Of a stretch of DNA of 64,000 nt, positions 32,200-41,196 are shown piece after piece. The position numbers were made by a program, and so were the translations under genes. The notes beneath the pieces were generated by a model. It ran no database searches. It was not told the origin of the DNA and saw only the letters and a program-made list of their open reading frames with translations. Each line of letters begins with the position of its first letter. Within the stretch, counting starts at the first letter, position 1. The stretch is taken from the NCBI RefSeq assembly GCF_003352185.1, contig NZ_CP029608.1, positions 2,852,001 through 2,916,000 of the forward strand, written 5' to 3'. Origin of the DNA: Pseudomonas kribbensis (GTDB lineage Bacteria > Pseudomonadota > Gammaproteobacteria > Pseudomonadales > Pseudomonadaceae).

Positions 32200-33627
32200 T
32201 CAGGCGATCTGCGCTTCACGGTGGGCAATCGCAACGTCCGCCACCCGCACCGTGCGCCATACGTTGTAGGCCATCAGCAACATGCCCGTCAGGAAGAACA
32301 CCCCGCCGGCAAACCGTACGACGAATCCCGGATGACTGGCCTGCAGCGCCTCGACGAACGAGTAGGTCAGCGTGCCGTCTTCGTTGATCGCCCGCCACAT
32401 CAGGCCCTGTGTTATCCCGTTGACCCACATCGAAGCGATGTACAACACGGTGCCGATGGTCGCCAGCCAGAAGTGCAGGTTGATCAACGGCGTGCTGTGC
32501 ATCCGCTCGCGCCCGAAGACCTTGGGCACCATGTGGTAAGTCGCGCCGAAGGTGATCATCGCCACCCAGCCGAGGGCACCGGCGTGTACGTGGCCGATGG
32601 TCCAGTCGGTGTAGTGGGAGAGGGCGTTGACGGTCTTGATCGCCATCATCGGGCCTTCGAAGGTCGACATGCCGTAGAACGCCAGCGACAGCACGAGGAA
32701 GCGCAGGATCGGGTCGGTGCGCAACTGATGCCAGGCGCCGGACAGGGTCATCATCCCGTTGATCATCCCGCCCCAGCTCGGCGCCAGCAGGATCAGCGAC
32801 ATCGCCATGCCCAACGACTGCGCCCAGTCCGGCAGCGCGGTGTAGTGCAAGTGGTGGGGGCCGGCCCAGATGTACAGGGTGATCAGCGCCCAGAAGTGCA
32901 CGATCGACAACCGGTACGAATACACCGGCCGATTCACTTGCTTGGGCACAAAGTAATACATCATCCCGAGGAAGCCGGTAGTCAGGAAGAACCCCACCGC
33001 GTTGTGCCCGTACCACCACTGCACCATGGCATCGGTGGCGCCGGAATACACCGGATAGGACTTGAACCAGTCCACCGGAATCGACAGGTGATTGACCACG
33101 TGCAGCATGGCGATCACCAGGATGAACGCGCCGAAAAACCAGTTGCCGACGTAGATGTGCTTGGTCTTGCGCTGCACCACGGTGGTGAAGAACACCACGG
33201 CATACGCGACCCAGACCACCGCCATCCACACCGCGCCAGAGAATTCGATCTCGGCGTATTCCTTGGTGGTGGTGTAGCCCATCGGCAGGGTGACCAGCAT
33301 GATCACGATCACCGATTGCCAGCCCCAGAAGGTGAAGGCGGCGAGTTTGTCCGAGTACAGTCGTACCTGGCAGGTACGCTGCACCGCGTAGTAGCTGGCG
33401 GCGAATTGCGCGCTGCCGGCGAAGCCGAAAATCACCAGGCTGGTGTGTAACGGTCGCAAGCGGCCGAAGGTGGTCCACGGCAGGTCCAGATTCATGTCCG
33501 GCCATACCAGTTGCGAGGCGATCCATACCCCCATCGCCATGCCCACGACACCCCAGAAAACCGTCGCGATGACGAATTGGCGGACGACCTTGTAGTTATA
33601 AGCCTGTCCGATTGTTGCTGTGCTCAT
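32200..33627 (-). CDS. ccoN4: orphan cbb3-type cytochrome c oxidase subunit I (CcoN4-like)
   Basis: 475 residues from ATG 33627 (GGAAG 8 nt upstream). About 12 transmembrane helices with the haem-copper ligands: His in [20 protein letters not shown] for CuB, the [10 protein letters not shown] pair and the [12 protein letters not shown] haem pair. The catalytic subunit stands without ccoO or ccoP, so it must replace CcoN1/N2 in a complex built from ccoOP genes elsewhere. In P. aeruginosa, CcoN4-containing isoforms are linked to tolerance of respiratory inhibitors such as cyanide. The divergent siroheme reductase gene and the small partner gene have the same arrangement as PA4130-PA4134. Confidence 0.85.
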   Translation of the reverse strand: MSTATIGQAYNYKVVRQFVIATVFWGVVGMAMGVWIASQLVWPDMNLDLPWTTFGRLRPLHTSLVIFGFAGSAQFAASYYAVQRTCQVRLYSDKLAAFTFWGWQSVIVIMLVTLPMGYTTTKEYAEIEFSGAVWMAVVWVAYAVVFFTTVVQRKTKHIYVGNWFFGAFILVIAMLHVVNHLSIPVDWFKSYPVYSGATDAMVQWWYGHNAVGFFLTTGFLGMMYYFVPKQVNRPVYSYRLSIVHFWALITLYIWAGPHHLHYTALPDWAQSLGMAMSLILLAPSWGGMINGMMTLSGAWHQLRTDPILRFLVLSLAFYGMSTFEGPMMAIKTVNALSHYTDWTIGHVHAGALGWVAMITFGATYHMVPKVFGRERMHSTPLINLHFWLATIGTVLYIASMWVNGITQGLMWRAINEDGTLTYSFVEALQASHPGFVVRFAGGVFFLTGMLLMAYNVWRTVRVADVAIAHREAQIA

Positions 33628-33952
33628 GGTCAATTCTTCCACGGTCAAAGTCTTGCCAGGCCACCCGGTCTGGCACGAGCTGCACTGTAGAAACCCCGCC
33701 AGAAACAAAACAGGCTCAGGAAATGTTCATTTATGCGGATCAGATCGAAGCGCTGCCTGCGGCCATCTGCCGCGCCCTGATACGGTTTTTATGCGTTCAG
33801 GTGAATCTGTTGTGCACTGCGCCGTTCGTCCATAGTCAGGGAAAATACTGTGGGAGCGAGGCTGCTCGCGAATGCGGTGTGTCAGGGAGCACACCGCATT
33901 CGCGAGCAGCCTCGCTCCCACAGGAGTCTTTGCATTCCTGATGAGGTAGCCG
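33628..33952. promoter_or_regulatory. divergent ccoN4 / siroheme reductase intergenic region
   Basis: 325 bp between two divergent genes, expected to hold both promoters. I found no exact Anr/Dnr box (TTGAT-N4-ATCAA). The only strong structure is the REPIN at 33849-33922, which ends 30 bp before the reductase start; the promoter for that gene would have to lie upstream of or within it. Confidence 0.4.
33849..33922. repeat. REPIN (two inverted REP sequences)
   Basis: Two perfect 33-bp arms, starting TGTGGGAGCGAGGCTGCTCG and its complement, surround an 8-nt loop (33882-33889). The GTGGGAGCGAGGC...CTCGCGAA core is the common REP family of fluorescent pseudomonads, mobilised by RAYT transposases. 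In RNA it would form a very stable hairpin in the 5' region of the siroheme reductase gene. Confidence 0.85.
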
Positions 33953-35626
33953 ATGTACCAGTACGATGATTACGACCGGGCGCTGGTGTTCGAGCGCGTT
34001 GCGCAGTTTCGCGATCAGGTCGAGCGTTTCATGGCCGGGGAGTTGAGCGAAGAAGAGTTCCTGCCGCTGCGCCTGCAGAACGGCCTGTACATGCAAAAGC
34101 ACGCCTACATGCTGCGGGTGGCGATTCCCTACGGCACCCTGAGCGCCGGGCAGATGCGCACGTTGGCGAGCATTGCCAGTGACTACGACCGTGGTTACGG
34201 CCACTTCACCACGCGGCAGAACATGCAGTTCAACTGGATCGAACTGCATGAAGTGCCGGACATCCTCGAACGTCTGGCGCAGGTCAACATGCATGCGATC
34301 CAGACCTCGGGCAACTGCGTGCGCAACATCACCACCGAAGCCTTCGCCGGGGTCGCGGCGGACGAGTTGATCGACCCGCGTCCGCTGGCCGAAATCCTGC
34401 GGCAATGGTCGACGATCAATCCGGAATTCCTGTTCCTGCCGCGCAAGTTCAAGATCGCCATCTGCTCGGCGAAGCAGGATCGCGCGGCGATCATGATGCA
34501 CGACATCGGCCTCTATCTTTACCCCGGTCGGGACGGGCAGATGCTGCTGCGGGTGATCGTCGGCGGCGGTCTGGGGCGTACGCCGATTCTCGGTCTGCAG
34601 ATTCGCGACGGCCTGCCGTGGCAGCATTTGCTGTCCTATGTCGAGGCGGTGCTGCGGGTCTACAACCGCCACGGTCGGCGCGACAACAAGTACAAGGCGC
34701 GGATCAAGATTCTGGTCAAGGCGCTGGGCATCGAAGCGTTCGCCAAGGAAGTCGAAGAGGAATGGCAGCACATCAAGGACGGCCCGGCACAACTGACCGA
34801 GGATGAGTACCTGCGGGTTGCCAACGCCTTTGTGCCGCCGAACTACCGCACGCTGGCCGGCACCGATCTGGATTTCGGCACGCACCTGGCCGACAACCCG
34901 GCGTTCGCCCGCTGGGTCGCGCGCAATGTGCAGCCGCACAAGGTTCCGGGCTACACCAGTGTGGTGCTGTCGACCAAGCCGGGCGTTGCGGCCGCACCGG
35001 GTGATGTCACTGGTTTGCAGATGCTGGCGGTGGCCGACTGGTCCGAGCGCTTCGGTTTCGGCGAAATCCGCATCGCCCACGAGCAGAACATCGTCCTGCC
35101 TGACGTGCCCAAGTCCGAGCTGTATGCGCTGTGGCAACTGGCGAAAGAGCAGGGACTGGGCGCCGCCAACGTCGGCCTGCTGACCGACATCATTGCCTGC
35201 CCCGGCGGTGATTTCTGTGCGCTGGCCAACGCCAAGTCGATCCCGATTGCCCAGGCGATTCAGGCGCGTTTCGACAACCTCGATTACCTGCATGATCTGG
35301 GCGACATCAGCCTGAACATCTCCGGCTGCATGAACGCCTGCGGCCATCACCACATCGGCAACATCGGGATCCTCGGCGTCGATAAAAACGGCAGCGAGTG
35401 GTACCAGATCACCCTCGGCGGGGCGCAGGGCAAGAACAGCGCACTGGGCAAAGTCATCGGCCCGTCGTTCAGTGCCGCCGAAGTGCCGCAGGTGATCGAG
35501 CGGATCATCGGCACCTTCGTGCGCTATCGCGAGGCGGAAGAGCTGTTCGTCGATACCGTGGCACGCATCGGCCTGGAGCCGTTCAAGGAACGGGTCTACC
35601 CGAAAGCGCTGGAGGTGTCGGCATGA
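33953..35626 (+). CDS. siroheme sulfite/nitrite reductase haemoprotein (CysI-like)
   Basis: 557 residues. Two ferredoxin-like half domains and siroheme-binding repeats (GHFTTRQNMQFNWIELHEV; QTSGNCVRNITTEAFAG). The 4Fe-4S/siroheme cysteines lie in ACPGGDFCALA (about residues 415-422) and SGCMNACGHHHIG (about 458-463). Catalyses six-electron reduction of sulfite to sulfide, or nitrite to ammonia, in the cytoplasm. A DUF934 gene overlaps by 4 nt (ATGA), the standard partner in proteobacterial assimilatory operons. Divergent from ccoN4 as in P. aeruginosa PA4130, where the region is reported to respond to cyanide. Confidence 0.9.
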   Translation: MYQYDDYDRALVFERVAQFRDQVERFMAGELSEEEFLPLRLQNGLYMQKHAYMLRVAIPYGTLSAGQMRTLASIASDYDRGYGHFTTRQNMQFNWIELHEVPDILERLAQVNMHAIQTSGNCVRNITTEAFAGVAADELIDPRPLAEILRQWSTINPEFLFLPRKFKIAICSAKQDRAAIMMHDIGLYLYPGRDGQMLLRVIVGGGLGRTPILGLQIRDGLPWQHLLSYVEAVLRVYNRHGRRDNKYKARIKILVKALGIEAFAKEVEEEWQHIKDGPAQLTEDEYLRVANAFVPPNYRTLAGTDLDFGTHLADNPAFARWVARNVQPHKVPGYTSVVLSTKPGVAAAPGDVTGLQMLAVADWSERFGFGEIRIAHEQNIVLPDVPKSELYALWQLAKEQGLGAANVGLLTDIIACPGGDFCALANAKSIPIAQAIQARFDNLDYLHDLGDISLNISGCMNACGHHHIGNIGILGVDKNGSEWYQITLGGAQGKNSALGKVIGPSFSAAEVPQVIERIIGTFVRYREAEELFVDTVARIGLEPFKERVYPKALEVSA

Positions 35627-36102
35627 ACAATCTGCTGCGGATGGACGAGAGCGGGGCGCGGATCGTGCTCGATGATCCGTGGACGCTGATCCGTTCACCT
35701 GAAACAGCGTCCGGTTCCGGGATGCTGATTCTGCCGCTGGCCCACTGGCTCGAATCGCCCTCGACCCACGCAGTCTGGCTGGGTCCGGACGATAGCGTCG
35801 AAAGCCTGCTGCCATGGTTGACCTCGCTGCCACTGATCGCCCTCGACTTCCCGAGTTTCCGTGACGGTCGCGCCTATAGCCAGGCCTACCTGCTGCGTAG
35901 CCGCTTCGGCTGGAAAGGCGAGTTACGGGCGATTGGCGATGTGCTGCGCGACCAGCTCAGCCACATGCGCCAGTGTGGTTTCGACAGCTTCGCCGTGCGT
36001 GAGGACAAATCCGCCGAGGATGCGCTCAAGGGGCTGGCGGGGATGAGCGTGTTGTACGGGCGTTCGGTGATCGAGCCGCGGCCGTTGTTTCGGCGCAGGT
36101 GA
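35623..36102 (+). CDS. DUF934 family protein (sulfite reductase partner)
   Basis: 159 residues, ATGA overlap with the reductase gene. Contains the family segments LPLAHWLE, VWLGPDDSVESLLPWL, IALDFPSFRDGRAYSQAYLLRSRFGWKGELRAIGDVLRDQ and RQCGFDSFAV. DUF934 proteins are encoded with siroheme sulfite reductases; the biochemical role is unsettled but is thought to support electron delivery or assembly. Soluble, cytoplasmic. Confidence 0.85.
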   Translation: MNNLLRMDESGARIVLDDPWTLIRSPETASGSGMLILPLAHWLESPSTHAVWLGPDDSVESLLPWLTSLPLIALDFPSFRDGRAYSQAYLLRSRFGWKGELRAIGDVLRDQLSHMRQCGFDSFAVREDKSAEDALKGLAGMSVLYGRSVIEPRPLFRRR

Positions 36103-36122
36103 TGCAGGGGAAACCCTTAGAA

Positions 36123-36144
36123 CCCTGATGAATCGGGGATTTTT
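36123..36144 (+). terminator. weak Rho-independent terminator
   Basis: Short stem CCCTGA/TCGGGG with one T-G wobble and a 4-nt loop, followed by ATTTTT (36139-36144), 20 bp after the DUF934 stop. Confidence 0.5.
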
Positions 36145-36231
36145 CCTTGGGTCGATGCTGGCCTTTTGGTAGAGTCCCCGTCGCCAGCGGGTTTTCGGCT
36201 GGACGACGGAACGAAGAAGGGAGTCTGATCA

Positions 36232-37206
36232 GTGGGTCCGGGCAAAAAGATTCTGGGCCTCACCGCGTTGCTTTTGATGCTGACGCTGTGGGCCGGTTAC
36301 ATCTACGTATTCAACGAAAACCGTGGCGGTCAGCTCGGCGGTGTCGGCGAAAGCACCGCCTGGTGCGGCACGCCGCCGTCCTCGGATGCAGCGCTGCTGG
36401 GCAAGGATCAGCTGACCTTGCGCATCACCAACAACCTGCGCGGCGAGTTCATGCTCAGCGGCGCGGTGGTGGTCTCCGAGCGCACCTTCAACCGCTATGA
36501 CCTGGGCCGCAACGAACTGCGTCTGCGCCTGGAACCGTTGCAGTGGTCCTACGGCGTTACGCCGATCTTCCTTGAGCAAGTGAAGGTTCTGCCCCTGAGC
36601 CGCAACCTCGCCTCGACCGACAAGAGTGCTTTCGCCCAGCTCGAATCGCGCCCGATCGGCGTTCAGGGCCGGGTCACCGAGTTTCCTTTCGACACCTATC
36701 GCTACGGCTACAAACCGGTGCTGTATTACGTCAAGGGCAACGAGCGCGTCGACCTGCGCTTCAAGAACATCACCACGCTGATGGAAATGTCGAACACCTT
36801 CACGCCGATCCAGAAGTACAACCGCGCCGACTACATCAACGAGAAAAACGTGATGGTTCGCGACGAGGACTACAAAGCCTACGGCCACCACGAATGCGCG
36901 TTCAGCGTCGAGCGCAAAGGCGCGTTCAAGGTTGTGGTGCTGTTGATGCTGCTGGTGTTGTGCCTGCCGTTGCTGCTGGTGTTCTACCGCGACGAGCCGG
37001 GAATCGACTTCCTCGCCACCCTGGTGGGGATCGGCGTGGTGCGTACAGTGCTGGTGGGGCCGGTGCAGGACTTCCAGCTGTACAACATCGACTTCCTGTT
37101 TGGCGCGGCGTTGCTGCTGGTGGGCACGGTGTCGCTGATCAAGGCGATGCGGCTTCACAGTCGGCGGGAGATGGCGTTGCGCAGCGGGGAGACGTCGACC
37201 TGGTGA
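36232..37206 (+). CDS. membrane protein with large periplasmic domain, unknown
   Basis: 324 residues from GTG 36232 (AGGGAG 9 nt upstream). One N-terminal helix (ILGLTALLLMLTLWAGYIYVF), then a periplasmic domain of about 200 residues with a Cys near each end (TAWCGTPP; HHECAFSVERKG) that may form a disulfide. Three C-terminal helices follow (VVVLLMLLVLCLPLLLVFY; FLATLVGIGVVRTVLVG; FLFGAALLLVGTVSLI). The overall plan resembles DUF4436-type proteins, but I do not claim the family. Alone on its transcript. Confidence 0.6.
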   Translation: MGPGKKILGLTALLLMLTLWAGYIYVFNENRGGQLGGVGESTAWCGTPPSSDAALLGKDQLTLRITNNLRGEFMLSGAVVVSERTFNRYDLGRNELRLRLEPLQWSYGVTPIFLEQVKVLPLSRNLASTDKSAFAQLESRPIGVQGRVTEFPFDTYRYGYKPVLYYVKGNERVDLRFKNITTLMEMSNTFTPIQKYNRADYINEKNVMVRDEDYKAYGHHECAFSVERKGAFKVVVLLMLLVLCLPLLLVFYRDEPGIDFLATLVGIGVVRTVLVGPVQDFQLYNIDFLFGAALLLVGTVSLIKAMRLHSRREMALRSGETSTW

Positions 37207-37347
37207 ATCTGATCTGAGTCGGGTTCTATCGTGCTTCAGTCCGGGGGCGGGATTCATTTCCCGTCCGGCAAGCGCAAAGGCTGTGGTTTTAGCTATACCT
37301 GTAACTCCCCGATGCAATAAATCAGGCCTTCTGACAGGAGTTACAGC

Positions 37348-38019
37348 ATGAAGCTAGCCCTAATGATGAGCACCCTGTGCATTGCCACGCTTGGCGTGGT
37401 GGGTTGCTCCAGCAAGACCGTCGCTCCGGATGAGTATTCAGGCTTCCTCAAGGACTACAGCCAGCTCAAGGAGGCCAAGTCACCGTCCGGTGCCGAGGTG
37501 ATGCGCTGGGTCGATCCCAAACTCGATATCAACAAGTTCACCAGCGTCTACATCGAACCGACCCAGCTCTATCCCAAGCCTCAGCCAACGGTAAAAATCC
37601 CGCAGCAGACCCTCAACGGCATCACGGCTTACTATGATCAGGCGCTCAAGCGTGAAGTGGGCAAATCCCTGCCGTTGGCCAGCGGGCCAGGCCCGGGCGT
37701 GATCGTGGTGCGCGCGGCCATCACCGCCGTCAGCAGCAAGACCGAAGGCCTGCATGCCTATGAAGTGATCCCGATTGCCCTGGTGGCGGCAGCGGTCACG
37801 ACCGCCAGCGGCAGTCGCGATCAGGAAACCACCTTGGCCACCGAGGCGGTGTTCATCGATGGCGGCAACAACAAGGTGGTGGCGCAGGTCGTGCGCAAGG
37901 GCACCGGCAAACCTCTGGAAAACGACTCCCAAGTGATGAAGGCCGATGACGTGAAAGCCGTGATCGATGGCTGGGCGTCGGACATGCACCAGTCCTATCT
38001 GAAAATGAAGTCCAGATAA
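37348..38019 (+). CDS. DUF3313 family lipoprotein
   Basis: 223 residues, AGGAG 8 nt before ATG 37348. Lipoprotein signal peptide ending LGVVGC (Cys20). The mature protein shows the DUF3313 pattern: YSGFLKDYSQLKEA, WVDPKLDINKFTSVYIEPTQLYP, then VIVVRAAITAVSSKTEGLHAYEVIPIALV and a conserved Gly-Ser-Arg-Asp-x-Glu stretch. Probably anchored in the outer membrane facing the periplasm. Function unknown. Confidence 0.85.
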   Translation: MKLALMMSTLCIATLGVVGCSSKTVAPDEYSGFLKDYSQLKEAKSPSGAEVMRWVDPKLDINKFTSVYIEPTQLYPKPQPTVKIPQQTLNGITAYYDQALKREVGKSLPLASGPGPGVIVVRAAITAVSSKTEGLHAYEVIPIALVAAAVTTASGSRDQETTLATEAVFIDGGNNKVVAQVVRKGTGKPLENDSQVMKADDVKAVIDGWASDMHQSYLKMKSR

Positions 38020-38079
38020 GACGGGCCTGATGGCCTCCACGGCGTGAGTCGTGGAGGCCGGTTTACGAGAACGGGGCTG

Positions 38080-38505
38080 TCAGTGCTTTTTCGCCTGTTC
38101 GCGAATCCGTTCTTCCTGCTCGCGCAGTTCCGGGGTGAACTCGGCGCCAAAGTCTTCCGGGCAGAATATCTGGCGAATCTCGATCTCGGCCTCGGTGCCC
38201 GGCATGGGATTAGGGCAGCGCTTGACCCACTCGATAGCTTCCTCCTTCGATTTCACGTCCCAGATCCAGTAACCGGCGATCAGCTCCTTGGTTTCGGCGA
38301 ACGGGCCGTCGATCACGCTGCGTTTTTCGCCGCTGAACCGTACCCGGGCGCCTTTGCTGCTCGGGTGCAGGCCATCGGCGGACACCAGGATGCCGGCCTT
38401 GGACAGTTCTTCGTTGTAGTTGCCCATGTCGGTCAGCAACTGTTCGCTGGGCATCACGCCGGCTTCGGAATCCTGGCTGGCTTTGACAATGATCATGAAG
38501 CGCAT
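38080..38505 (-). CDS. YciI/DGPF family protein
   Basis: 141 residues. Starts MRFMIIVKASQDSEAG and contains the diagnostic DGPFAETKELIAGYWIWDVKS segment and the EIEIRQIF strand of the YciI-like (DGPF, PhnB-associated) dimeric alpha/beta barrel fold. Many family members are encoded beside ECF sigma factors; none is adjacent here. Enzymatic role is unknown. GGAGAAAC upstream of ATG 38505 serves as ribosome site. Confidence 0.85.
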   Translation of the reverse strand: MRFMIIVKASQDSEAGVMPSEQLLTDMGNYNEELSKAGILVSADGLHPSSKGARVRFSGEKRSVIDGPFAETKELIAGYWIWDVKSKEEAIEWVKRCPNPMPGTEAEIEIRQIFCPEDFGAEFTPELREQEERIREQAKKH

Positions 38506-38636
38506 GGTGTTTCTCCGTGAGAAATGGGGGGGTCACTGCTTTGTCGAACGGCCAGGGCTTGAATCGACAGCTCGTTAAATAAAAGATGCAGACTCGCGTT
38601 TTAACAAGCATCGCCTTCATACGGAATGTGTCCGCC

Positions 38637-39080
38637 ATGCCCACCCTGGAACTCACCACGCTGATCCCCGACCGCACCTCAAAAGAAGTGCTCGATTTCT
38701 GTCTGGAGGGCGTCAATTTCCCGAAGATCTTCCCCGAACGCGTTACGCCGCTGGGAGACATCGACCTGAGCAACTTGCGCATCGAGGCCGGCCGGCAATT
38801 TCGTTTCCGGCACTGGATGTTCAACCTGATTCCGTCGAACTGGACGGTGACGATCCGCGAAGTCGGCGACACGCATTTCGTCGATGAAATGCTCAAGGGG
38901 CCGTTGCGTGCCTTTCGTCATGAACATCGGGTGGCAGCGGGTGAGGGCGGTACGCTGTACACCGACCGCGTGACGTATTCGGCGATTGGCGGGGCGTTCA
39001 GCGAAGGACTGCTGGTGAACGGTTACATGCGCCGCATCTTCGAGGCCCGGCATCGCAACATGCTGCAATTGCTCAGTTAG
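38637..39080 (+). CDS. SRPBCC/START-like ligand-binding protein
   Basis: 147 residues from ATG 38637; an in-frame ATG at 38586 adds 17 residues and cannot be excluded. Fold signs: N-terminal strand LELTTLIPDRT, the helix KEVLDFCLEGVNFPKIFPERV, alternating strands (FRFRHWMFNLIPSNWTVTIREV; RAFRHEHRVAAGEGGTLYTDRVTYSA) and a long C-terminal helix. This is the polyketide-cyclase/START-like superfamily (COG4276 type). Ligand unknown. Confidence 0.7.
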   Translation: MPTLELTTLIPDRTSKEVLDFCLEGVNFPKIFPERVTPLGDIDLSNLRIEAGRQFRFRHWMFNLIPSNWTVTIREVGDTHFVDEMLKGPLRAFRHEHRVAAGEGGTLYTDRVTYSAIGGAFSEGLLVNGYMRRIFEARHRNMLQLLS

Positions 39081-39212
39081 CGCTCAGGGTTGTATCCAAT
39101 CTTGAGTGATGGCACATGACAATTTCGGTTCAGGCATAGGTCGTCGGACAATTTCGTGGTTAACTTCCGCCTCTTGCATGCTTTCCCAACAACGTTAAGA
39201 AGGACTCCGTTC

Positions 39213-39713
39213 ATGGCTCAAGTCACTCTCAAAGGCAACCCGGTTCAAGTCAACGGCCAACTGCCACAAGCCGGTTCCAAGGCGCCAGCCTTTTCCCTGG
39301 TAGCCGGCAATCTGTCCGACGTCACCCTGAAAGACTTCGCCGGCAAGCGCAAAGTGCTGAACATCTTCCCAAGCGTCGACACCCCGACCTGCGCCACTTC
39401 CGTGCGCAAGTTCAACGCTCAGGCCAACGAACTGGCCAACACCGTGGTGCTGTGCATCTCGGCTGACCTGCCATTCGCCCAGGCTCGCTTCTGCGGCGCC
39501 GAAGGCCTGGAAAACGTACAGAACCTGTCGACTCTGCGTGGCGCCGAATTCATTCAGAACTACGGCGTGGCCATCGCTGACGGCCCGCTGAAAGGCCTGA
39601 CTGCCCGTGCGGTGGTTGTTCTGGACGAAAACGACAACGTCCTGCACAGCGAACTGGTCAAGGAAATCGCTGAAGAGCCGAACTACGATGCAGCGCTCGC
39701 CGTATTGAAATAA
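39213..39713 (+). CDS. tpx: thiol peroxidase Tpx
   Basis: 166 residues, AAGGA 8-10 nt before ATG 39213. Atypical 2-Cys peroxiredoxin with peroxidatic Cys60 in [14 protein letters not shown] and resolving Cys94 in [13 protein letters not shown], the Tpx-specific spacing. Reduces H2O2 and alkyl hydroperoxides in the periplasm/cytoplasm with thioredoxin as donor; no signal peptide here. Length and both motifs are standard. Followed by a clear terminator. In PAO1 tpx also lies close to the mux operon (from memory). Confidence 0.95.
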   Translation: MAQVTLKGNPVQVNGQLPQAGSKAPAFSLVAGNLSDVTLKDFAGKRKVLNIFPSVDTPTCATSVRKFNAQANELANTVVLCISADLPFAQARFCGAEGLENVQNLSTLRGAEFIQNYGVAIADGPLKGLTARAVVVLDENDNVLHSELVKEIAEEPNYDAALAVLK

Positions 39714-39730
39714 GCGCTTTTACAATTGTT

Positions 39731-39760
39731 AACGGCCTGGCCCTGTCCAGGCCGTTTTCA
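39731..39760 (+). terminator. Rho-independent terminator of tpx
   Basis: Perfect 10-bp stem AACGGCCTGG/CCAGGCCGTT (39731-39740, 39747-39756) with a 6-nt loop and a TTTT tail extending into ATTTG, 18 bp after the tpx stop. Confidence 0.8.
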
Positions 39761-39888
39761 TTTGTGTATCAGTGTTTTGGCTCACACCTTGAAACGTAAG
39801 TTGAAGGTAAATTGCCGGTAAAGCTGCTTTGCTTTACCCCCACCAGTGCTTATCGTTCAGCCTCCCGTAAAAGAAGCCCACGCGCCCA

Positions 39889-41196
39889 ATGGTTAATCAA
39901 TCCATGCAATCGTCTTCCCGAAACTCCCGTCGCTGGCTGCTGAGCCTGCTTGTCCTGCTGGTCATCGCCGGCCTGTGCTGGAAATTCTGGCCCGCCGGAT
40001 CGACCCACAAGGAGGGCGGCGAGAAAGCCGCGGCCGGTCATACCGGTCGTTCGGGGATGATGCGTCCGGGCTTCGGCGGGGCGGCAGGTCCCATCCCGGT
40101 GCGCGTGGCGCCGGCGGTGACCGGTGACTTCCCGCTGTACTACAAGGCGCTCGGCACCGTTACCGCGCTCAACACCATCAATGTGCGCAGCCGGGTTGGC
40201 GGCGAGCTGGTGAAGATCTATTTCGAAGAGGGGCAGATGGTCAAGGCCGGCGACCTGCTGGCGGAGATCGACCCGCGCCCGTACCAGAACGCCTTGCTTC
40301 AGGCTGAAGGCACCTTGCTGCAGAACCAGGCACAGCTGAAAAACGCCCAGGTCGATGTCGAGCGCTATCGTGGCCTGTATAAAGAGGACAGCATCGCCAA
40401 GCAGACCCTGGACACCGCCGAAGCACAGGTCGGCCAGTTCCTCGGCACCGTGAAGACCAATCAGGCGGCGGTCAACGACGCCAAGCTCAATCTCGAATTC
40501 ACCAAGATCCGCGCACCGATTGCCGGTCGCGTCGGTCTGCGCCAGCTCGACGTCGGCAACCTGGTAGCCGCGAACGACACCACATTCCTCGCGGTCATCA
40601 CCCAGACCCAACCTATCAGCGTGGTCTTCACGCTGCCGGAAAACACCCTCGAAACCGTACTCGCCCGTTATCACAGCGGCGCCAAACTGCCGGCCGAAGC
40701 CTGGGACCGTGGTGACACGAAAATTCAGGCCACGGGCGTACTGCAAAGCCTCGACAACCAGATCGACGTGACCACCGGCACCCTGAAGTTCAAGGCACGC
40801 TACGAAAACCGCGATCAGTCGCTGTTCCCCAACCAGTTCGTCAACGTCCACTTGCTGGCCGATACCCTCAAGGGCGTGGTGCTGGCACCGTCGGCAGCGA
40901 TTCAGTTCGGTACCAACGGTACCTTCGTCTACGCACTGGACGGCGACAAGAAAGTCACCATCCGCCAGTTGAAGATCGGCGCCAGCGACGGGCAAAACAC
41001 CGTGATTACCGAAGGCCTGGCCGCCGGCGACCGCGTGGTGCTGGAAGGCACCGACCGCTTGAAGGAAGGTAGTGAAGTGGAAGTGGTCAACGACAGTCAG
41101 GATGTACCGACCACCCCGACCGGGCACCTGCAAGGCAAATCTGCCGCCAGTGCTCCTGATGCTGCCGTCACCGACAAGGCCAAGAAGGGCGCATGA
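39889..41196 (+). CDS. muxA: RND efflux periplasmic adaptor MuxA (MdtA-like)
   Basis: 435 residues. N-terminal anchor helix ([19 protein letters not shown]), an HlyD-type adaptor with lipoyl halves around a coiled-coil hairpin ([54 protein letters not shown]), a beta barrel and a membrane-proximal domain. First of four genes with 4-nt overlaps, encoding a two-pump tripartite system (MuxABC-OpmB). In P. aeruginosa it exports novobiocin, aztreonam, macrolides and tetracycline. The stop overlaps muxB by ATGA. Confidence 0.9.
   Translation: MVNQSMQSSSRNSRRWLLSLLVLLVIAGLCWKFWPAGSTHKEGGEKAAAGHTGRSGMMRPGFGGAAGPIPVRVAPAVTGDFPLYYKALGTVTALNTINVRSRVGGELVKIYFEEGQMVKAGDLLAEIDPRPYQNALLQAEGTLLQNQAQLKNAQVDVERYRGLYKEDSIAKQTLDTAEAQVGQFLGTVKTNQAAVNDAKLNLEFTKIRAPIAGRVGLRQLDVGNLVAANDTTFLAVITQTQPISVVFTLPENTLETVLARYHSGAKLPAEAWDRGDTKIQATGVLQSLDNQIDVTTGTLKFKARYENRDQSLFPNQFVNVHLLADTLKGVVLAPSAAIQFGTNGTFVYALDGDKKVTIRQLKIGASDGQNTVITEGLAAGDRVVLEGTDRLKEGSEVEVVNDSQDVPTTPTGHLQGKSAASAPDAAVTDKAKKGA

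Noticed and set aside
33628..33850. Anr/Dnr box (TTGAT-N4-ATCAA) expected near ccoN4
   Set aside because: No exact or near-exact site found by eye on either strand.
33836..35833. 665-codon minus-strand frame opposite the siroheme reductase
   Set aside because: Shadow frame; it even reads through the REPIN.
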